From positions 1 through 64,000 of the forward strand of contig JADANN010000437.1 of the NCBI GenBank assembly GCA_018806985.1: DNA of 64,000 nt, given 5' to 3'. Made by a program: the position numbers and the translations under genes. The DNA comes from Angiostrongylus vasorum. Its lineage: Eukaryota; Nematoda; Chromadorea; Rhabditida; Metastrongylidae. The stretch's first letter is position 1. Every line of letters starts with the position of its first letter. Positions 58,901 to 64,000 of this stretch are shown here, one piece after another. The notes below the pieces were generated by a model. The model saw only the letters and a program-made list of their open reading frames with translations, made no database searches and had not been told where the DNA came from.

Positions 58901-59491
58901 AATCGTTGTGGATATCGCGCCTGCTTGCTTAGAGCGGTAGTAGCTTTCTAAGGTGTTTAAAAACTTGCGATAACGCTTATTTGTTTCGTATGGTTCGAAT
59001 CTCTTTTTAGACAATCTGGCATCATATGATGCGCAGATGTCAGAACTTCCAACTGATTCCTTTCTTCGTTACCATTATCAACGAAAATCGTTAGATTAGC
59101 GAGTGGGTTTTACTGGTCCTTGAGAATCCTGGCCGTCTTTATGAATACCTCTAAATACTGGTCGGATCGATTCTCCTTAGATTCTTGGGATAGCTGCACT
59201 ATGGTGCTCCCAGATGTTCTTCATGGATAGTCCTCTTGGACTACGCCACCTGCGCCTCCCAAATCTTTTTCTTCGGAGGAAAAAAGGCAATAATTGGTGT
59301 AAAAATTCTCCTCGATGATAATGACTTGAAGAACTTCTTTTTTCCCTTCTGCATAGTTTTAAACATTAAGAAAAATGCTAACTAATACACGAAAGCACTT
59401 GCCTGCACATATCGTCGTTCCCCTTCCAAATGAAACTCATTGTTTTCTTTAACGGCGAGATGATCGCCATCAGTGATTGAGACTGGTCGCA
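50000..59491 (-). CDS. zig-1: Transmembrane Ig-domain protein, zig-1/neuroplastin-like, 3' four exons
   Basis: Minus-strand exons 59,491-59,403, 55,362-55,278, 51,558-51,397 and 50,109-50,000 join in phase. They encode a linker (RPVSITDGDHLAVKENNEF), one I-set Ig domain, and a transmembrane helix (AWIYPLAIIITILLLLVLII) followed by the basic tail CEIRKRRHNKQ. The Ig cysteines are in GGSVNITCPVFGYPTPG and YEHAGFYTCEAVNEY, with IKW carrying the core tryptophan. The helix region resembles neuroplastin/basigin. C. elegans zig-1 (K10C3.3, from memory) is the transmembrane member of the two-Ig ZIG group and a neighbour of ensa-1, so orthology is likely. The first Ig domain and signal peptide were not found and should lie beyond 59.5 kb. 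The first listed intron starts with GC (GCAAGT), a GC-AG intron of 4.0 kb. The last exon ends in TAA, but that stop overlaps a perfect GTAAGT donor, so a longer tail isoform is possible. Confidence 0.82.
50361..50640 (+). mobile_element. Family A SINE, well preserved
   Basis: Head GGCGCGTATAGCGCAGTGG, B-box-like GGATCGGTTCCC, body AATTGGTACCGGACTTGTC, end GTTGATCAACGCCGAGAGC. Lies in the last intron of the zig-1-like gene, opposite to it. Confidence 0.9.
50735..50955 (+). mobile_element. Family A SINE, degraded second copy
   Basis: Follows the previous copy by about 100 bp; recognisable blocks are CAGATACGCATTCAATCACC and TTAATGAAGTCGAATGCAT. The head is unrecognisable. Confidence 0.7.
51148..51325 (+). 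repeat. Family C element with internal deletion
   Basis: Runs from GTTGCTGAGATATTTGC through GTGGGGAACGAACGCGCTG straight to CCATCAGCAATCACCCGTC and the AGTTAAGCAGAGGCTGTAG tail, lacking the CCGGGGAGTAGCGCGC middle block. Confidence 0.8.
51559..52284. other. Intron of the zig-1-like gene, no feature recognised
   Basis: AT-rich sequence without repeat-family matches or exon candidates. Confidence 0.4.
52285..52650 (+). repeat. Family B dispersed repeat, reference copy
   Basis: The best-preserved full copy: GGGAGGTGTTCCCGAGTGTC, TCTCCCAGGCTGAGAAGG, GTCGCATGGTGGCAAATCTC, CACCTGGGGCAGACTTTGG, CGCACAACCAGTGAGGACGG. The block near its 5' end is AGCGGAGGGTTTCATCC. Confidence 0.88.
53010..53310 (+). 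repeat. Family B repeat, heavily degraded
   Basis: Weak family order: GGGTCTTCCAATTTGAGGAG, then GATCCACAAGGGCTGACG, then CTAGCAAATTATCAG. Confidence 0.55.
53754..54050 (-). mobile_element. RTE-type LINE fossil, endonuclease fragment
   Basis: The minus strand reads YAVIRLSETKRRHPFNAVF followed by NGEELFVETCDSRGVDGVVG, which matches the start of the RTE apurinic endonuclease domain (the ET motif and the region after it). It is short and interrupted at both ends. It is probably the same family as the fossil at 24.1-25.7 kb, representing an earlier part of the element. Lies in an intron of the zig-1-like gene, in the same orientation. Confidence 0.8.
54585..54775 (+). repeat. Family D repeat, degraded
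   Basis: Blocks CACGGTTTGACCTACCAAG and CCATCTCAGGATTCCAGTGA correspond to the family D middle region. Confidence 0.5.
54780..54905 (-). repeat. tRNA-like SINE related to family C
   Basis: On the minus strand it reads GTGGTGGAAGCTCAATGGTG with an A-box-like TGGTGCAGTGCG and a clean B box (GGGTTCGAATCTGGG) about 50 bp later, then CCAAGTTTTGCAAATATATC, the family C end. This copy shows the tRNA ancestry of family C most clearly. Confidence 0.7.
55363..56750. other. Intron of the zig-1-like gene, no feature recognised
   Basis: No repeat family or exon candidate that I can support; short open frames look random. Confidence 0.35.
56755..57030 (+). mobile_element. Family A SINE
   Basis: Head GGGCGTGCGTGGCGCAGTGG, body GCAAAGTGGTACCAGACTTA and AGGACAGTAGCACTGGC, end AATTGATCAACGCCGAGAGC. 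About 12 bp of the 3' region (the GGCGCATCCC block) are missing. Confidence 0.88.
57138..57196 (-). mobile_element. Family A SINE, head fragment only
   Basis: On the minus strand GAGCGCGTGTGGCGCAGTGG and TCGGAGGCGCTCTGCAACAC match the SINE head; the rest is absent. Such 5'-only pieces are unusual because SINE truncation normally removes the 5' end. Confidence 0.75.
57197..58300. other. Intron sequence, no feature recognised
   Basis: AT-rich, with pyrimidine-rich repeats near 57.72-57.85 kb. No exon candidate. Confidence 0.35.
58318..58555 (+). repeat. Family C element, full-length copy
   Basis: Runs from GGTGCTGAGATATTGCAAAA through CTTTCCGGGGC, CACCACATCATGCGGGTCC and ATCAGCAATCACCCGTCAAC to CCCAGTTAAGCTGAG. 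Confidence 0.85.
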
Positions 59492-59730
59492 CTTAAAATA
59501 GAATAGATTAAGTACTTATACAGCATTTTATTCAGATGGACTTTTCCTGGAAAAATTCACTAGAGGTTTGTTTAAAAGCGAACATGAGTGATATGAATGA
59601 TGTCATAACATAGAGACAAAGAAGGATTGCTACTACAGAATTATGAAGAAGAAGGCAACTATTACTGCAAGCGATGTTCAGTACTTTCATAACTATAGCC
59701 TGACAAATCTACAAATAATGATATAACATC

Positions 59731-60005
59731 GCGGACGCGTGTAGCGCAAAGATAAGGGGTGTCCTGCAATACACAAGTGTTCGATACCACCCTCCAGGTC
59801 CAGCAAGCTTTATATCCCTCCGGAGTCGACAAATTGGTACCAGACTTGTCAGGGAGGATAACAGCACTGGGTCGATACATCGGTAGGCCACCGCAAGTCA
59901 TTATAAAGACCAGGTATGCATTAAGTCACCTCTAACGATGCTTAATGAAGTTGAATGCATGGCGCATCCCTCAGGGATTGGTCGCCGCCGAATGCTTTAT
60001 GATCA
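59731..60005 (+). mobile_element. Family A SINE, diverged
   Basis: Head GCGGACGCGTGTAGCGCAAAG, body ACAAATTGGTACCAGACTTG, AGGATAACAGCACTGGGTCG, end ATTGGTCGCCGCCGAATGC. Confidence 0.85.
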
Positions 60006-60590
60006 TTAGAACATTGAATTAGTTTCAAAGGACAAAGGAATTGAAGGACAATTCGACTCGATGGAAATTCCAAAACGCTCAACTCTTCTGGTTTTATTTT
60101 GCTATAATTTCAAAAAAAAACAAAATACATAGCCTAAGTAGCTAAAACTCGTATAGAAGTTTCGCCACAAACATGAGTCGAATATGAGTCGTAGGTATTT
60201 TTGCTTTTCAACATTCAGCAAGCATCTCTTATGTAGCGGTAAACTTCATTAGATGGGATAAAAATTAGCAGAAAATTAAAATCAAATTCCAACCTTACGG
60301 AGACCATGAAATATTCCTACTACCTTCGATTTTTTACTTTTAGGTATGCATTTCAAACAACGAATCGATTGCATAGATATGAGATGATCTCGTCCAGAAG
60401 GACACGCGTTCTAGAATGCCCCCATCAGTGGCTTTTGGGATAAAAAATTTTAGAAGTTTCGATACAAAGACTTTAGAAAACACAAAAATGTTTGTAGCAT
60501 TTCTAACAGTATATCGTATAGATTACCAAGCAATCGACTGCTATATTAAGGGCTATGTATCATTACTACTATGGCTACAAAGGCGCGTGT

Positions 60591-60868
60591 GGCGCAGTGG
60601 TCGGAGGCGCCCTACAACACACACGTGGAATTGATCCCCGCACCCATGGCTCACCAAGCTTTCCATCCCTCCGGAGTCGGCAAATTGGTACCAGGCTTAT
60701 CTAGGGAGGATAGCAGCACTGGCTGGATACTTCGGCAGGCCACCGCGAGTCATTGTAAAGGCCAGATATGCATTCAATCATCTCCAAACGATGCTTAATG
60801 AAGTCGAATTCATGGGGCATCCCTCAGGGGTTTGATCAACGCCGACTTCTTCATCCTTTATCCTTTAC
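60591..60868 (+). mobile_element. Family A SINE, reference copy
   Basis: Head AGGCGCGTGTGGCGCAGTGG, B-box-like GAATTGATCCCC, body GGCAAATTGGTACCAGGC, AGGATAGCAGCACTGGC, CCACCGCGAGTCATTGTAAA, GTCGAATTCATGGGGCATC, end TTTGATCAACGCCGAC. Confidence 0.9.
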
Positions 60869-61199
60869 TATAGCTACATCTTTTTGTTACGACTTTATGG
60901 ACTTTTATAAGAAAAATAGGAATTATATGTGAATCATTAAAACAATGACGGAAGATCTCTTCTATAAGTATGCAAAGCACACATCAAGAAATACTGACAT
61001 TTCTTGGGAAGACCCCATGTCGTGAATGTGTTACCCAAGGATAATAGAAACAGTTCAGCATTCTGTACCAAATCATACTCTTGGATGAAACAAGGAATGG
61101 AAATAAACGATTGAAATTTGCCATTCAGAGCAAAAATCGATGAAACAATAATGTCAGCGTTCTTTCCTTAAGCACAGCGAGATTCTTGATAATAAGATT

Positions 61200-61250
61200 T
61201 ACTCAATAGAAGCTGTCGTTTCGGCGGTTTCGCCTTCCTAGGAGCCGTTT
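61200..61250. repeat. MITE-like fragment (GCCGAAACGACAGC arm)
   Basis: On the minus strand AAGGCGAAACCGCCGAAACG matches the core of the fold-back MITE at 32.7-32.9 kb. Confidence 0.55.
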
Positions 61251-61564
61251 TGTTCTTCGAAATCGTCCAGCTACTGATGGAGACCAGTCGTACAGAGCCC
61301 TACATGGGCGAATAATGAGAAAATACTAACTTATTGAACAATGCCAAGGCTAATACAATGTTTGTCCTGGAAACGTCGAAATCACTCATTGGACCAATGG
61401 AGAAGTGGAAAAATATGGCGAAATCCCGAAACAACGACCAAAGCAAGTTGTTCTCGCTCAATTCTTTGTGCCCTTTCATCAGCATTAATGAGTCAATAAT
61501 TTTAGCGCCGTTTTTATTCCTGAAAATAATTGCTGGTAACGATTTTTTCGTAAGGGTCTTCCAT

Positions 61565-61858
61565 GCTCAGAAGACCCGCATTTCCATCAGGAAGCCTAGC
61601 TAAGAGTATACAATACAAGGATCCGTCACCGTCCTGGTACCAAACTAGTCGCATGGTGGCAAATCTTCCTCCCTCTTATCCACGAGAACGACGACTGCCT
61701 TTGGTGGTGAAGACCTGGGACAGACATTGGCCTGGCTGACCTAGGGACTCCAGGGAACCATAAGGGCTAAACCACCAAAACTCCGATAAAGTGGAGATTA
61801 TGCTGGGGCCCGCACAACCAGTGAGGACGGGCCACCCAAGTATCCAAGTAAGTAAGTA
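61565..61858 (+). repeat. Family B repeat, 5'-truncated
   Basis: Starts inside the family (GCATTTCCATCAGGAAGCC) and ends CCCGCACAACCAGTGAGGAC, then CCAAGTATCCAAGTAAGTAAG. Confidence 0.82.
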
Positions 61859-62509
61859 GGATTTTTTCACAAACAATACGATGAATAAGTATTCTCGGTT
61901 ATCAACAGTAGTTTCAATAATCACTGAGTAACTCAAGCATGCGGTATAAATAAACTCTATCCACGTTAGTCGTGCACTATAGCAACTGAATGGGCCTGGT
62001 GCGATCCAGGGACATGAAGGATACCACATTTTTAATAAGGTCTCTTTGACTGTTTATGGTGAGAAGATGTTTATGGGCAGCTTGAATGGCTTTGTGGTTA
62101 TGTTACACGGCTTGCGGATAGAAAGGTCAAGCTCGTTCTCACGTCGTTCGACATTCCAAAACATCCACTACTCTCGATGAGGCTATTGATAGATCAGGTA
62201 GGTGTTATTCACTGATAGCAGTAAAAGCAGTGGTGTATATAAATACTACAATATTCTTAAAGTTGCCCTATGCTTTTAGTTGCAGCCGTTATTGGTCCCG
62301 CTTTAATAGTCTCCACGACAACAAAAGGGACAACGGAACTGATTGTGGCTAACGGCTGGTGCACGCCATCTGTCACTAGGTCAAACGAATGACGAATCAA
62401 CGTACATTTTACACAATAAGACTGTTTTGAAAACAAACGACGTCATATGAAAGAATTAAACCGAGAATGATTCATGTCGAGATAACGAAAAAACTAGAAT
62501 GATAAGGTT

Positions 62510-62665
62510 CTCGGGCATAATGATTTTGTGAGCGTTTACCCTCCCAGACAAGTTTGGTACTAAATTGCCGACTCTGCAGGTATGGGAGGCTTTGTGTTCC
62601 AATAACCGTGGGATCAAACCAACAACAACGTCGATATTGCGGGAAATCTCCAACGTCTGCGCTAC
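62510..62665 (-). mobile_element. Family A SINE, degraded partial copy
   Basis: Blocks TTTACCCTCCCAGACAAGTT and TGGTACTAAATTGCCGACTC, then GGAGGCTTTGTGTTCCAA, match the reversed SINE middle and head region. Confidence 0.6.
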
Positions 62666-63600
62666 AGGCTTCCGTTAGAACGATACAGAAGTAAAAACTG
62701 TGGCACAGAGTAAAAAATCAGTCAGTTTCTCCTTGTCACCTATCTGTCCTGTTTAAAACGAGGAATACACGGAAGAAGCCGATTATCACAAATTTGACAG
62801 AATCTGGATACATCAGTAACTATCTGTTTTTTTTCCCAATTAGGGCAAAAAAGGTCAAACAACAGGAGGATTTGAGTTTTTTTAAAATGGCAAATTGTAG
62901 GAGTTTTTTGTGTTCTGCTTTTCTTTAGTGCAGTTCTTTCCCTTACCCCTCTTTAACGCTTAGATGACCTCCTACCACGTGTCGTGTGGGTCCTATTACT
63001 CTCATTCACTTTACTGTTTTGCAATCGCCAACAGTAGAGGTGCGGGTTGGGGTTCGGATGTGAGTTCGGCCACAAATTAAAGATCTATGGACTTTTCTTC
63101 CCATAGACATGTTGAGTGATAACTGAGTGCGATTTTCCTCGGAAACCCACTCAAGATAAGAGCGCTAGGGTTTTACCAGTTTTTTTTAATCATGACTAGA
63201 AGTCGCCAGCGTTTGTGGGTCAAAGAGATTGTTGGCTTGTGGCTCTAGTTTTTCCAGGTCAATGCCGAATTCCTGCAACTAATCTTAAGACTAGTCAACC
63301 GACGTCGGTCACGCACGATGTATCAAGCCGAAGTAACCATAATCCTGCAGTAAACAGTGACAATAAAAGTTTTTTTATGATCTTCTCCTTTCCGCGTTTA
63401 GTACTACTTAGATGAAAATTAAGAACCCCTCATTCTGAAACCATTAAAAATGCATCGTTTTTCATTTTTCGTAACCTTTTCGAGCAGCAAACCCCCAGCG
63501 CCCCTAATGATATCCAACAAGTCCATTGCCATCTATTCCCCAAAAATGGCACATTAACTAAGCCATTCTTAAAACAACGTGGAACTTGTGACCATAAATT
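62666..63600. other. No gene recognised
   Basis: Unique-looking sequence without repeat-family matches. A short plus-strand frame near 63.2-63.4 kb has no recognisable content. Confidence 0.35.
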
Positions 63601-63638
63601 AAACCAATTCTTCTACGTCACTCATTCACCTGGTCCAT

Positions 63639-63866
63639 TATCACCTGCCTGTTGATCGCTAGAATGCAGCAAAACATCTTCATCTCCCGGAAATCAACTG
63701 CCTTATTATAGCTTGTAAATTGCTGTGATTCTAACTGTTTTCGCACTGTTATTACGGTATCTAGACCAACACGATCATCAGGAAGTTGGACACCATGGAC
63801 GCCAGAGCTGTCCGGCCAGCAGCATTCATTTGTTGTCGTCACGATCTGCTCCGTGCACTGATGACG
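63639..63866 (-). other. Unassigned exon-like segment at the window edge (minus strand)
   Basis: A minus-strand frame reads CTEQIVTTTNECCWPDSSGV, then PDDRVGLDTVITVRKQLESQ and CCILAINRQ, up to a GTGATA donor-like site. An AG precedes the frame at about 63,863. Length and composition fit an exon, but I do not recognise a family. It could be an upstream exon of the zig-1-like gene or of another gene continuing right. Confidence 0.3.
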
Positions 63867-64000
63867 TCGTACGTCGGTCGGCTTCTATGGCAACCGACCT
63901 AAACACTAGATGGAAAAAGCTGTTGTTCTCATTCAGTACACACTTTAGACCGACAACATGCCGCCAACAAATCCACATTTTCGCGTCGAGGCGGAAAATC

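Overview
The window is nuclear DNA of a multicellular eukaryote, most likely a clade V parasitic nematode; a hookworm-like strongylid is my best guess. The reasons are short degenerate introns with TTNCAG/TTTAG acceptors, a gene order I remember from the Caenorhabditis elegans K10C3 interval, fossil RTE-type LINE pieces and a degraded mariner of kinds typical of hookworms, and a valine tRNA of nematode type. The species call is inference; no database was consulted.

Layout. Positions 1 to about 22,310 are one tandem array of roughly 105 monomers of about 208 bp, open at the left window edge. Each monomer holds a tRNA-Val(CAC) gene or a decayed relative plus about 136 bp of spacer. Three monomer classes can be told apart: (V) intact-looking tRNA with A box, B box and a downstream TTTT; (V') with fixed stem mismatches; (D) the majority class, with damaged B box, damaged acceptor stem and no TTTT. 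From 23.3 kb rightwards the DNA is ordinary gene-bearing sequence, dense in repeats.

Genes, reconstructed exon by exon with phase checks: EFL1 ribosome-assembly GTPase (minus, 23,340-32,126, seven exons, 893 aa); TMEM98-like membrane protein (minus, 33,687-39,442, five exons, 251 aa); endosulfine/ARPP19, ensa-1-like (plus, 47,812-48,627, three exons, 157 aa); and the 3' half of a transmembrane immunoglobulin-domain protein, best match zig-1/neuroplastin-like (minus, 50,000-59,491, N terminus not found). An inverted, broken fragment of EFL1 at 40,353-40,761 still has introns that the working gene lacks.

Repeats fill most introns and intergenic space. Family A is a tRNA-headed SINE (about ten copies). 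Family B is a repeat of about 365 bp (nine copies, several as inverted pairs). Family C is a tRNA-like element of about 250 bp, and family D a further dispersed repeat. There are also fold-back MITEs, two RTE LINE fossils, one mariner fossil and simple repeats.

How things relate: EFL1 acts in cytoplasmic 60S maturation, endosulfine in PP2A control of the cell cycle, and TMEM98 and the Ig protein at membranes. They share no pathway that I can see; the grouping looks like conserved microsynteny. The most unusual content is the tRNA-Val satellite and the intron-bearing EFL1 relic.
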